Positions 18,482 to 26,177 of a DNA stretch of 64,000 nt are shown here, in pieces. Both the position numbers and the translations under genes were made by a program. The stretch's first letter is position 1; each line of letters opens with the position of its first letter. The stretch is from assembly GCF_021287045.1 (NCBI RefSeq), contig NZ_JAJTBG010000011.1, positions 62,001 through 126,000 of the forward strand. Direction: 5' to 3'. A model generated the notes under the pieces. It was given only the letters and a program-made list of their open reading frames with translations. It made no database searches and was not told where the DNA came from. The stretch is from Oryzomicrobium sp. (GTDB lineage Bacteria > Pseudomonadota > Gammaproteobacteria > Burkholderiales > Rhodocyclaceae).

Positions 18482-18509
18482 TTCTAATTTAGATTTTTCT
18501 AAATTAGAA
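18482..18509. promoter_or_regulatory. Perfect inverted repeat, probable operator of the ArsR-type regulator
   Basis: TTCTAATTTAGA, a TTTT spacer, then TCTAAATTAGAA: two perfectly complementary 12-nt arms ending 2 nt before the regulator's start codon. The position and AT-rich dyad symmetry fit an autoregulatory ArsR/BigR box. The binding protein is inferred. Confidence 0.7.
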
Positions 18510-18793
18510 GTCAATGATATTTCGGATGGCTTGACTGGTGCGGCAAATCCACCAATCCTTTCGTCATGTATTTATTATTTTTGTTTTAATTTTATTTATG
18601 ACGAAAGTCTTGTTTTGGGGGCGGTGAGCATGAAGTCAGTCGATAGTTTCCCGTGCGTTTACCCCTTGTGATATATAGGTTCTCCTGCTGTTGAGGCTTG
18701 AGCTGCCACACGGGTTTTTGCTTTGAATTGTTTGTGTGTTGTCATAAAAATTTTAAATTTGTCTTATTATTTTGGTTTTTGTGGAGGGGCGGT
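18510..18793. other. AT-rich region upstream of the eCIS locus
   Basis: 284 bp with strikingly low GC compared with everything around it; no gene was found. It contains an inverted repeat, CTTTCGTCAT at 18558-18567 and ATGACGAAAG at 18598-18607, around a 30-nt AT-only-like loop. A weak sigma70-type pair (TTGAAT at 18723-18728, TAAAAA at 18745-18750, spacing 16) faces the eCIS genes. Such an AT-rich leader could be a target for nucleoid-protein silencing, by inference. Confidence 0.5.
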
Positions 18794-19375
18794 GTGATCC
18801 ATGCTGCGCTGTTTCATCTGGCCGAACGGCTGAATGAATCCCTCTCCCGCGGGGCGGGCATATCCGAGGACCTCGTGGTGGTCTCCAGCCTGCTCGAACA
18901 GGACGGCACCGTTTCGCCCAGCATCGCCAACAAGCTGGTGCTTTTCCTGACCTGCATCGAGAAGGATTCTTCCCCTGCCAGCATCGGGGGAGGCCGGCCC
19001 GGGGCCGAGGTGGTGATGCGCCGCCACCTTCCCGTTCACCTCAACCTCTATGTCATGGTTGCGGCCAATTTCGGCGGTGGAAACTACCCCGAGGCGCTCA
19101 AGATGATTTCCGCCGCCATTCAGTTCTTCCAGAAGAACCCGATCTTCGACCACCAGACCAGCCCGGGGTTGGACGGCCGGATCGACAAGCTCATCCTCGA
19201 CATCGAAAACCTCAACCGCCAGGACATGGCCAACCTGTGGGGGGTCCTGAGCGGTAAGTACCTGCCTTCGGTGCTCTATCGGGTCCGCATGATCACCTTC
19301 GATTCCCAGGACGTGCGCTCGCTGGAACCGGCTGCTCTGGGGGTCGAAACCGGGCTGAGGACGCGCCATGGCTAG
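18794..19375 (+). CDS. eCIS DUF4255 protein (Pvc16/Afp16-like tube/sheath terminator)
   Basis: First gene of the contractile injection system, 193 residues. The N-terminus (V)IHAALFHLAERLNESLSR matches the DUF4255/Pvc16 N-domain family, and the body (NKLVLFLTCIEKD, HLNLYVMVAANFGG, YPEALKMISAAIQFFQ) follows that family. Afp16 caps the tube and sheath in characterised particles. I chose a GTG start because GGAGGGG lies about 7 nt before it and the N-terminus then aligns; a longer reading upstream begins in the AT-rich leader. Its end overlaps the next gene by 8 nt. Confidence 0.83.
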   Translation: MIHAALFHLAERLNESLSRGAGISEDLVVVSSLLEQDGTVSPSIANKLVLFLTCIEKDSSPASIGGGRPGAEVVMRRHLPVHLNLYVMVAANFGGGNYPEALKMISAAIQFFQKNPIFDHQTSPGLDGRIDKLILDIENLNRQDMANLWGVLSGKYLPSVLYRVRMITFDSQDVRSLEPAALGVETGLRTRHG

Positions 19376-20165
19376 GGTGCGGTCCCTTTTTTCCCTGGTG
19401 GCGACCCATGAGCACCACGCCGGTGGGGTGTGCCCGGATGTCTATTTCGTCCCGACGCGCGCTTGCCGGAGCGCCCTGACCCGCAGCGGCCTGCTACTGC
19501 GCACCGGGGAGGGGGGCGTGTCGGTGTTCTACGAGGCCGTCAGCGAGGACGCCCTGCCCGACCGGGGCGAGTTCGACTTCTGGGCCTATTCCCGAGACGG
19601 CGATTTCCTGCGCTACACCGACATCCGTTTCAACGGTGAAGAGCGCTACCTCTATTTCGACAGCCGCCGCGCCGGGGAAGGCGGGCGGCTCAGCCAGGGC
19701 GACCACGCGGCGGAGGCCGACATGGCGGAGGCGTCCGACGTACCGCAGGAATTGCTGTACTGGCAGGCGCCGCCGCTGTTCATGGTCCGGATCGTGATCG
19801 GGGGCGAATGGCCGGCCGGGGTCTCCTACGCCGTGCCTTTCCGTGCCCGCCGCACCACCTGGCGCTACTACGTCAGCGGCAAGGGCGTGAACGGGGCGGA
19901 TTTCTACGTGGCCGCGGCCAGCGGGGAAGAGGCATTCGATTACCAGGGCGAGGTGGTCTTGCCCAACCAGCGTCCCGCCAGCCTGTATTGCTCGCGGAGC
20001 GCCCTGCCGTTGCTGCGGGAGTCGGGCGAGCGTTATTCGCTCCGGGAACGCTTCAACGGTCACGTGGTGGTTCGGAACCTGCCCTTGCCGGCGGCGGGGG
20101 ATCTTTCCCGGGATGCGGCGCTGCCCGGCGAGGGATGGGTATCGCCGGTATTCGTCAATCTGTAG
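19368..20165 (+). CDS. Uncharacterised eCIS-associated protein
   Basis: 265 residues, no signal peptide or membrane segment, rich in aromatic residues and predicted beta strands by composition. I do not recognise a named domain. The pattern near the N-terminus (HEHHAGGVCPDVYFVPTRACRSALTRSGLLLRTGEGG) and the later FRARRTTWRYYV segment recall proteins that follow DUF4255 genes in other eCIS loci, as far as memory allows. It starts 8 nt before the DUF4255 stop, so the two are translationally coupled. A structural or cap-associated role is plausible; no function is assigned. Confidence 0.7.
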   Translation: MARVRSLFSLVATHEHHAGGVCPDVYFVPTRACRSALTRSGLLLRTGEGGVSVFYEAVSEDALPDRGEFDFWAYSRDGDFLRYTDIRFNGEERYLYFDSRRAGEGGRLSQGDHAAEADMAEASDVPQELLYWQAPPLFMVRIVIGGEWPAGVSYAVPFRARRTTWRYYVSGKGVNGADFYVAAASGEEAFDYQGEVVLPNQRPASLYCSRSALPLLRESGERYSLRERFNGHVVVRNLPLPAAGDLSRDAALPGEGWVSPVFVNL

Positions 20166-20231
20166 TGGAGCACTGCGCCGGGTGCCTTGCTCCGGCGAAC
20201 TTGATCAGCCGTCCAACCGTAAGGAGTAGTC

Positions 20232-21779
20232 ATGGGGCAAATGAAGACACCCGGTGTTTACATCGTGGAGAAGAACGCGTTTCCCAATTCGGTCGTCGAG
20301 GTGGCCACGGCCGTCCCGGCGTTCATCGGGCATACGCAAAAGGCCGACAACAAGGGCATGTCCCTGGCCAACAAGCCGTGGCGCATCACGTCGATGGCGG
20401 AGTTCGAGAACTACTTCGGCATGGGGCCCGACGTTCAGTTCAACCTGGGCACCGAGGCGCCCCAGGGCGCCGCGTCGTCCCTGACCATCGCCGGCAAAAC
20501 CTACTACCTGAGCCAGGCCTCGACCCCCTACCTGCTGTACTACAGCATGCGCCTGTTCTTCCAGAACGGTGGCGGACCCTGCTACATCGTGTCCGTGGGC
20601 TCCTACAGCGACGCTTTCGATCCGGGCCGTTTCTCCGCCGGCATCGACCTGCTCATCAAGGAGCAGGAGCCGACCATGGTGGTGATCCCGGAGGCGGTCA
20701 AGCTGAGCCTGGACGACTGCGCCGTGGTCCAGGGCGCGGCCCTCAAGCATTGCGGCCTGACCATGAAGAACCGCATCGCCGTCCTGGACGTCTATGACGG
20801 CTTCCGCAGCCGCCAGGACCCGCCGTCCGATCCGGTGCAGGTCTTCCGGGACCGGGTGGGCATCAACTTCCTCAGCTACGGCACCGCCTACTATCCCTGG
20901 CTCAACACCAGCGTGACCAGTGAGCGCTCCCTCAATTTCGATTCCCTGAGCGCCGACGGCAAGACCGCCCTGGTGGGCCTGCTGGAGGACGAGCTCGGGA
21001 TCACCGGCGTGGACGAGGCGAGCCTGAAGCCCCGCCAGCTGGAGCAGAAGAACGAGGTTGCCAAGGTCGTCAAGGACTGGTCCGCCGACACCACCGTGCC
21101 CGCGGACAACGTGCCGACCATCAAGGCGATGCTCAACCAGTCGCTGATCTCCATGAGCCCGGGCTACAGCCGCCTGCTGGAGCAGATGGCGGTCACCCTG
21201 AACCTGCTGCCGCCCAGCGCCGCCATGGCCGGGGTGTATGCCATGGTCGACGACACCCGGGGCGTGTGGAAGGCGCCGGCCAACGTCAGCCTGACCTCGG
21301 TGGTGTCGCCCACCGTGAGCATTTCCCACGAAGAGCAGGAAGACCTCAACGTCACCCCCCAGGGCAAGTCGATCAATGCCATCCGCTCGTTCATCGGCGA
21401 AGGCGTCCTGGTCTGGGGCGCCCGTACCCTCGACGGCAACAGCCTGGATTGGCGCTACCTCAACGTGCGCCGGACCATGATCATGCTTGAGGAGTCGATC
21501 CGCCTGGCCACCAAGGCCTACGTGTTCGAGCCGAACACCGCCAATACCTGGGTGACCATCAAGAGCATGATCGGCAACTTCCTGACCGGCATTTGGAAGC
21601 GTGGCGGCCTGGCCGGCGCGGTGCCCGGGGACGCCTTCTCGGTGTTCGTCGGCCTGGGGGAGACCATGACGCCCGAGGACATCCTCGAGGGCATCCTGCG
21701 CGTCACCGTCCTGGTGGCCATCAGCCGCCCGGCCGAATTCATCGAAATCACGTTCCAACAGCAAATGCAGAAGTCCTGA
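20232..21779 (+). CDS. eCIS contractile sheath protein (Pvc2/Afp2-like)
   Basis: Outer sheath that surrounds the tube and contracts to drive it into the target, 515 residues. The N-terminus MKTPGVYIVEKNAFPNSVVEVATAVPAFIGHT is the classic phage-like sheath entry, and the C-terminal half (WKAPANVSLTSVVSPTVSIS, DWRYLNVRRTMIMLEESI, WVTIKSMIGNFLTGIW, ISRPAEFIEITFQQ) is highly characteristic. AAGGAG precedes the ATG. Afp and PVC carry three sheath paralogues, but this locus has only one, as in simpler eCIS. The 66-nt gap before it may allow separate expression. Confidence 0.95.
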   Translation: MGQMKTPGVYIVEKNAFPNSVVEVATAVPAFIGHTQKADNKGMSLANKPWRITSMAEFENYFGMGPDVQFNLGTEAPQGAASSLTIAGKTYYLSQASTPYLLYYSMRLFFQNGGGPCYIVSVGSYSDAFDPGRFSAGIDLLIKEQEPTMVVIPEAVKLSLDDCAVVQGAALKHCGLTMKNRIAVLDVYDGFRSRQDPPSDPVQVFRDRVGINFLSYGTAYYPWLNTSVTSERSLNFDSLSADGKTALVGLLEDELGITGVDEASLKPRQLEQKNEVAKVVKDWSADTTVPADNVPTIKAMLNQSLISMSPGYSRLLEQMAVTLNLLPPSAAMAGVYAMVDDTRGVWKAPANVSLTSVVSPTVSISHEEQEDLNVTPQGKSINAIRSFIGEGVLVWGARTLDGNSLDWRYLNVRRTMIMLEESIRLATKAYVFEPNTANTWVTIKSMIGNFLTGIWKRGGLAGAVPGDAFSVFVGLGETMTPEDILEGILRVTVLVAISRPAEFIEITFQQQMQKS

Positions 21780-21819
21780 CGCGGCGTCGGACTGCAAACA
21801 TAGATAGGAGGACCCGATC

Positions 21820-22269
21820 ATGGCAGGTGAAAAGCAAGACACCAACTGGCCCTTGCCCAAGTTCTACTTCCAGGTGAAGTGGGATTCCAACGTGATGTCG
21901 TTCCAGGAAGTCTCGGGGCTCGACGTCCAGTCGGAGGAGATCAAGTACCGCCACGGCGACAGCAAGGTGTTCGCCCCGATCAAGATGCCCGGCCTCAAGA
22001 AGTACGGCAACGTCACCATGAAGAAGGGCATCTTCAAGAGCGATAACAAGTTCTGGGACTGGTTCGACCAGATCAAGATGAACACCATCAAGCGGGTGCC
22101 GGTCACCATCAGCCTGCTCGACGAGAACGGCGACCCGACCATGGTGTGGACCCTGCAGAACGCCTGGCCGACCAAGATCACCGGTACCGACCTCAAGGCG
22201 GAAGGCAACGAAGTGGCGGTCGAGACCATCGAGATCGTCCATGAAGGTCTGACCATCGCCAACAAGTGA
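21820..22269 (+). CDS. eCIS inner tube protein 1 (Pvc1/Afp1-like, gp19 family)
   Basis: Major tube subunit, 149 residues, T4 gp19-like fold. Signature stretches are FYFQVKWDSNVMSFQEVSGLDV, YRHGDSKVFAPIKMPGLKKYGNVTMKKGIF, and the C-terminal EGNEVAVETIEIVHEGLTI. A strong AGGAGG lies 8 nt before the ATG, as expected for a high-copy structural protein. A long GC-rich hairpin follows the stop and separates it from the second tube gene. Confidence 0.93.
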   Translation: MAGEKQDTNWPLPKFYFQVKWDSNVMSFQEVSGLDVQSEEIKYRHGDSKVFAPIKMPGLKKYGNVTMKKGIFKSDNKFWDWFDQIKMNTIKRVPVTISLLDENGDPTMVWTLQNAWPTKITGTDLKAEGNEVAVETIEIVHEGLTIANK

Positions 22270-22282
22270 TCCGTGTGATCAG

Positions 22283-22308
22283 GGCGGGGGGAGTGAGCTC
22301 CCCCCGCC
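22283..22308. promoter_or_regulatory. Strong intercistronic hairpin between tube genes
   Basis: Arms GGCGGGGGGAG (22283-22293) and CTCCCCCCGCC (22298-22308) with a TGAG loop; flanking GATC/GATC may extend the stem. There is no T-run afterwards, so it is not an intrinsic terminator. It could block 3' exonucleases and keep sheath and tube messages abundant. Confidence 0.65.
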
Positions 22309-22326
22309 GATCGGGAGTGGAATGCG

Positions 22327-22785
22327 ATGGCTGAAGACGTGCTGCCCGCGGCGTTTTATTTCAAGGTGAAGACCGGGGCGCCGGGGAGCGATACCGACGT
22401 TTCCTTCCAGGACGTGTCCGGCATCGTCGCCGAGATGGATCTGGAGACGTACAACGAGGGCGGCGAGAACACCTTCGTCCATCGCCTGCCCAAGGGCGTC
22501 AAGCACCAGAACCTGGTCGTGTCGCGCGGCATGGCGGCCGCCTCGTCCCCCCTGGTGACGTGGTGCAAGGAAACCCTGGAAGGCGGGCTGGCCAAGCCCA
22601 TCGAGACCCGCCTGCTGCAGGTGTTGCTGCTCGACGCCGAGGGCAATCCGCTGCGCAGCTGGTCGTTCCAGGGCGCCTACCCGGTCAAGTGGCAGGCCAC
22701 GGAATTCAATTCCCAGAAGAACGAACTGGCGATCGAGAAGATCGAGTTCGCCTTCAACGGCTTCGTGCGCGACGGCAGCCACTGA
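22327..22785 (+). CDS. eCIS inner tube protein 2 (Pvc5/Afp5-like, gp19 family)
   Basis: Second gp19-type tube protein, 152 residues. FYFKVKTGAPGSDTDVSFQDVSGIVAEMDLETYNEGG and WSFQGAYPVKWQATEFNSQKNELAIEKIEFAFNGF align with the first tube protein but with its own loop insertions. In Afp/PVC the Pvc5-type protein forms the ring that joins the main tube to the spike-adaptor layer. Its place directly before DUF5908, the LysM adaptor and the spike fits that role. Its stop overlaps the next start (TGATG). Confidence 0.9.
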   Translation: MAEDVLPAAFYFKVKTGAPGSDTDVSFQDVSGIVAEMDLETYNEGGENTFVHRLPKGVKHQNLVVSRGMAAASSPLVTWCKETLEGGLAKPIETRLLQVLLLDAEGNPLRSWSFQGAYPVKWQATEFNSQKNELAIEKIEFAFNGFVRDGSH

Positions 22786-22961
22786 TGAGCATCGAGATCA
22801 AGCAGATGGTGGTGAAGACCCAGGTCGTCCATTCCGCCGGGCCGGAAAACCGTGGCATGCCGGAAGAGGCGAAGCAAGCCGCCGAGCAGGAGCTGGGCCG
22901 CCTGCTTGACGAGTGCCGGCGCCTGCTTGCCGAGCTGCGCCGCGAGAAGCGGGAGCGCTGA
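22785..22961 (+). CDS. eCIS DUF5908 small protein (Pvc6/Afp6-like)
   Basis: 58-residue protein. The N-terminus MSIEIKQMVVKTQVV is the DUF5908 hallmark, followed by a charged helix (EEAKQAAEQELGRLLDECRRLLAELRREK) of likely coiled-coil character. It sits exactly where Pvc6/Afp6 is found, between the tube proteins and the LysM adaptor, with one base of overlap upstream and a 2-nt gap downstream. The molecular role in the family is not firmly known to me. Confidence 0.82.
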   Translation: MSIEIKQMVVKTQVVHSAGPENRGMPEEAKQAAEQELGRLLDECRRLLAELRREKRER

Positions 22962-22963
22962 CC

Positions 22964-23632
22964 ATGTCCAAGGTGCGCCTCTCCATCGCCGCCTGCACGC
23001 TCCGCAACGGGCGGGCCACGGTCTCGAAGGACCTGAATTTCGAGACCATGCTCAATCCCTCGTCCTACAAGCACAACCTGAACATCACCTACAACCGGAC
23101 CACGGCCCTCGGCAAGGCCAGCCAGGACGTTAAGTTCAACACGGCGGGCGGCGACACCCTGTCGTTCGACCTGCTGATCGACGCCACCGGCGCGGTGGAG
23201 CCGGTGACGCCCGACGGCAGCGTGCTGAAACGGATCAAGTTCCTGAAGAAGGTGGCCTACGACTACGACGGCGGCAAGCACGAACCGAACGTGGTGCGGG
23301 TGCTGTGGGGCGGCTTCCTCTTCTACGGCCGGCTGACGTCGATGACCATCGACTACACCCTGTTCAAGCCATCCGGCGAACCCCTGCGTGCCAAGCTTGG
23401 GTTGTCGTTCGTCGGCAGCATGAGCTCCAAGGAAGAGTCGCTACAGAGCAAGCGCTCGTCGCCGGACCTGACCCACGTGGTCGAGTTCAAGGCCGGCGAC
23501 AGCCTGCCCCTGCTGTGCCACCGGATCTACGACGACAGCAGCTACTACGCCGCGGTGGCGCGCTACAACGGCATCACCAACTTCCGCGCCATCGCACCCG
23601 GCCGCAAGCTGCTTTTTCCTCCCCTGCGCTAA
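22964..23632 (+). CDS. eCIS LysM tube-initiator/adaptor protein (Pvc7/Afp7-like)
   Basis: 222-residue adaptor between tube and spike. The N-terminal tube-like domain (about 1-160: FETMLNPSSYKHNLNITYNRTTALG, GGDTLSFDLLIDATGA, VVRVLWGGFLFYGRLTSMTIDYTLF) belongs to the contractile-injection tube protein family. A C-terminal LysM-like domain (about 170-222: VVEFKAGDSLPLLCHRIY, YYAAVARYNGITNFRAIAPGRKLLFPPL) follows. The ATG at 22964 was chosen because an earlier in-frame start would read through most of the DUF5908 gene. Confidence 0.9.
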   Translation: MSKVRLSIAACTLRNGRATVSKDLNFETMLNPSSYKHNLNITYNRTTALGKASQDVKFNTAGGDTLSFDLLIDATGAVEPVTPDGSVLKRIKFLKKVAYDYDGGKHEPNVVRVLWGGFLFYGRLTSMTIDYTLFKPSGEPLRAKLGLSFVGSMSSKEESLQSKRSSPDLTHVVEFKAGDSLPLLCHRIYDDSSYYAAVARYNGITNFRAIAPGRKLLFPPLR

Positions 23633-23635
23633 GCC

Positions 23636-25426
23636 ATGACCGTTTCGCCCGCCCTCAACAGCGACGGCCCGCTCAAGCTCGAGATCAGTGCCGCCGGAAA
23701 AAACATCGCCGACGACCTGGAAGTGATGTCCGTCCGGGTATTCAAGGCCGTCAACCGCATCGCCCAGGCGGAGATCGTCATCCGCGACGGCGACATGCCC
23801 ACGGGGACGTTTCCCGCCAGCGAGGGCGACAGTTTCAAGCCCGGGGGCGAGATATCCATCAGCGCGGGGTACGGCCAGGAGGCCACGGTCCTGTTTTCCG
23901 GCATCGTCGTCGGCCAGCGCCTGGGCATCGGCGAGGGCAACCTGGCCACGTTGACCGTGGAGTGCCGCGACAAGGCCGTGGCCATGACGGTCGGGCGCAA
24001 GAACGCCAACTACGTGGACCAGAAGGACAGCGACATCGCCTCCACGTTGATCGGCAACGCCGCCGGCCTGACGGCGGACGTGTCCTCTACCAGCACCCAG
24101 TGGAAGGAACTGGTCCAGTACTACTGCTCGGACTGGGATTTCCTGGTTGCCCGGGCCGAAGCCAACGGCTTCGTGGTGACGGTGAGCGACGGCACTGTCG
24201 GGTTCAAGGCGCCCGACACGTCGGCCTCCGCTGACCTCAAGGTCACCTACGGCTACGACCTGATGGAATTCCAGGCCAGCCTGGAGGCCCGGGACCAGTT
24301 CGCCAAGGTCAAGGCGACCGCCTGGGACATCAAGAACCAGGCCGTTATCGTCGCCGAGGCCAGCCCCGAAGGGCTCAACGAACAGGGCGACCTGGATTCC
24401 GCCACCCTGGCCAAGGTGCTCGGCAGCGAGCCCTTCGGTCTGCAGACCCCCGCCACTCTCGAAAGCGGCGCCCTCGAAGCCTGGGCCAAGGGGCAGCAGC
24501 TCAAGTCCGGGCTGTCCCGCCTGCGCGGTTCGATGGCCTTCCAAGGCTCGGCCAAGGCCAAGCCGGGGGGCATCATCCAGCTCGAGGGCGTGGGCAAACG
24601 CTTCAACGGCAACGTCTACGTCAGCTCCGTCACCCAGGAGTTGCGCGAGGGCAACTGGCTGACCCGGGTCGAATTCGGCATGTCCCCCACCTGGTACGCC
24701 GAGCGCGGCGACCTGGCGGCGCCCGGGGCGTCGGGCCTGGTGCCGGGCATCGAAGGGCTGCACGTCGGGGTGGTCAAGAAACTCGCCAGCGACCCGGAGG
24801 GACAGTTCAAGGTCCAGGTGTCGGTGCCCGTCATGCAGGCGAGCACCGACGGGGTGTGGGCCCGGCTGATGCAGTTCCACGCCACCAGCGGCCAGGGCGC
24901 CTTCTTCCTGCCCGAGATCGGCGACGAGGTGGTGCTCGGCTACTTCAACAACGACCCCTCGGCGCCGGTGATCCTGGGCAGCCTCTACAGCAGCTCGCGC
25001 AAGCCGCGCTATGACTTCGCCGATGCCAACAACACCAAGGCGATCACCACCCGCAGCGGATTGACCCTGGAATACGACGATGAGAAAAAGATCATCACCC
25101 TGGTCACGCCCGGCAACAACACCATCGTCATCAGCGACGACGACAAGTCCATCCTGCTCAAGGACCAGAACGGCAACACCGCCAAGCTGGGCACCTCGGG
25201 CATTGCCCTGGACAGTCCCAAGGACATCACCCTGTCGGCCAAGGGCAAGATTTCCCTGTCTGCCCTGAACAACGTCGAAATTTCCGCCACCCAGGACGCC
25301 ACCGTCTCCGGCCTGAACATCAGCCATACGGCCAAGGTCGGCTTCACCGCCAAGGGCAACGCCACCGCCGAGCTGTCCGCCTCGGGCCAGACCACGGTCA
25401 AGGGTGCCATGGTCATGATCAACTGA
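23636..25426 (+). CDS. eCIS central spike protein (VgrG-like, Pvc8/Afp8)
   Basis: Spike at the puncturing end of the tube, 596 residues. The N-terminal gp27-like part (about 1-370) includes VECRDKAVAMTVGRKNANYVDQKDSDIASTLI and the WDFLVARAEANGFVVTV stretch found in VgrG and phage gpD proteins. An OB-fold follows (about 380-470: GEFKVQVSVPVMQ-like, LPEIGDEVVLGYFNNDPSAPVILGSLYS). The C-terminus (about 500-596) has short beta repeats expected of the beta-helix needle. No extra C-terminal toxin domain is present. A PAAR tip gene follows 11 nt later. Confidence 0.93.
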   Translation: MTVSPALNSDGPLKLEISAAGKNIADDLEVMSVRVFKAVNRIAQAEIVIRDGDMPTGTFPASEGDSFKPGGEISISAGYGQEATVLFSGIVVGQRLGIGEGNLATLTVECRDKAVAMTVGRKNANYVDQKDSDIASTLIGNAAGLTADVSSTSTQWKELVQYYCSDWDFLVARAEANGFVVTVSDGTVGFKAPDTSASADLKVTYGYDLMEFQASLEARDQFAKVKATAWDIKNQAVIVAEASPEGLNEQGDLDSATLAKVLGSEPFGLQTPATLESGALEAWAKGQQLKSGLSRLRGSMAFQGSAKAKPGGIIQLEGVGKRFNGNVYVSSVTQELREGNWLTRVEFGMSPTWYAERGDLAAPGASGLVPGIEGLHVGVVKKLASDPEGQFKVQVSVPVMQASTDGVWARLMQFHATSGQGAFFLPEIGDEVVLGYFNNDPSAPVILGSLYSSSRKPRYDFADANNTKAITTRSGLTLEYDDEKKIITLVTPGNNTIVISDDDKSILLKDQNGNTAKLGTSGIALDSPKDITLSAKGKISLSALNNVEISATQDATVSGLNISHTAKVGFTAKGNATAELSASGQTTVKGAMVMIN

Positions 25427-25437
25427 GGACGCCAGCC

Positions 25438-25737
25438 ATGCCCCCCGCCGCCCGCCTTACCGACATGCACACCTGCCCCATGCAGACGCCCGGCCTGCCG
25501 CCCATCCCCCATGTGGGCGGGCCGATCGTCGGCCCCGGGGTCCCCACGGTCCTGATCGGCAAGCTGCCGGCCGCCGTCGTCGGGGACAACTGCGTGTGCG
25601 TCGGCCCGCCCGACACCATCGCCATGGGGTCATCCACCGTGCTCATCAACAACCGCCCAGCCGCCCGCCTGGGCGATACCACGGCCCACGGCGGCAAGAT
25701 CGTGCTTGGCTGCTTCACCGTCATGATCGGAGGCTAG
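25438..25737 (+). CDS. eCIS PAAR-repeat spike tip (Pvc10/Afp10-like)
   Basis: 99-residue PAAR protein that caps and sharpens the spike. Pro/Gly-rich repeats are clear: PPAARLTDMHTC at the N-terminus and NNRPAARLGDTTAHGG near the end. Histidines and cysteines (H and C in the first repeat, C in NCVCVG, H in AHGG, C in VLGC) could bind the tip metal. No effector extension is fused. It lies 11 nt after the spike gene and 3 nt before the gp25 gene. Confidence 0.92.
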   Translation: MPPAARLTDMHTCPMQTPGLPPIPHVGGPIVGPGVPTVLIGKLPAAVVGDNCVCVGPPDTIAMGSSTVLINNRPAARLGDTTAHGGKIVLGCFTVMIGG

Positions 25738-25740
25738 GGC

Positions 25741-26157
25741 GTGGCCTCCGACGCTCCTTTCCTCGGTACCGGCTGGCGCTTCCCGCCGTCGTTCGACCAT
25801 GGCGGCCGGCGGGCGGCCATGACCTCGGGCGAGGACGACATCCGCGAAAGCCTGGCCATCCTGTTCGCCACGGCCCAGGGTGAGCGGGTCATGCAGCCCA
25901 CCTACGGCTGCGAACTGCGCGCCATGGTGTTCACCGTCATCGACGCCAGCGCCGTCACCGCCATCCAGGATGCCGTGCGCCGCGCCGTGCTGTTCTGCGA
26001 ACCCCGCATCGACCTGGAAAGCGTCGAGGTGGACGAAAGCCGCGCCGCCGAAGGAATCTTGCACCTGGACCTGGTCTACACGGTGAGGGGCACCAACACC
26101 CGCAGCAACATGGTCTATCCCTTCTACTTCCTGGAGGGGACCAGCCTGGTGCGTTAG
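25741..26157 (+). CDS. eCIS baseplate wedge protein (gp25/GPW family, Pvc9/Afp9-like)
   Basis: 138-residue gp25-like lysozyme-related baseplate protein that links the baseplate to the sheath. The EDDIRESLAILFATAQGERVMQPTYGCEL segment is the family signature. A GTG start is used; GGAGG lies about 10 nt upstream, inside the last codons of the PAAR gene. The order PAAR then gp25 is reversed relative to Afp/PVC, where gp25 comes first. Confidence 0.92.
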   Translation: MASDAPFLGTGWRFPPSFDHGGRRAAMTSGEDDIRESLAILFATAQGERVMQPTYGCELRAMVFTVIDASAVTAIQDAVRRAVLFCEPRIDLESVEVDESRAAEGILHLDLVYTVRGTNTRSNMVYPFYFLEGTSLVR

Positions 26158-26177
26158 CCACCGGCTGTCAGCATGGC

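Noticed and set aside
18527-18542. Sigma54 promoter (TGGC with GG-N10-GC spacing) before the eCIS locus
   Set aside because: Only the GG/GC dinucleotides fit; the TTGCA half is poor, and the leader to the first gene would be about 240 nt.
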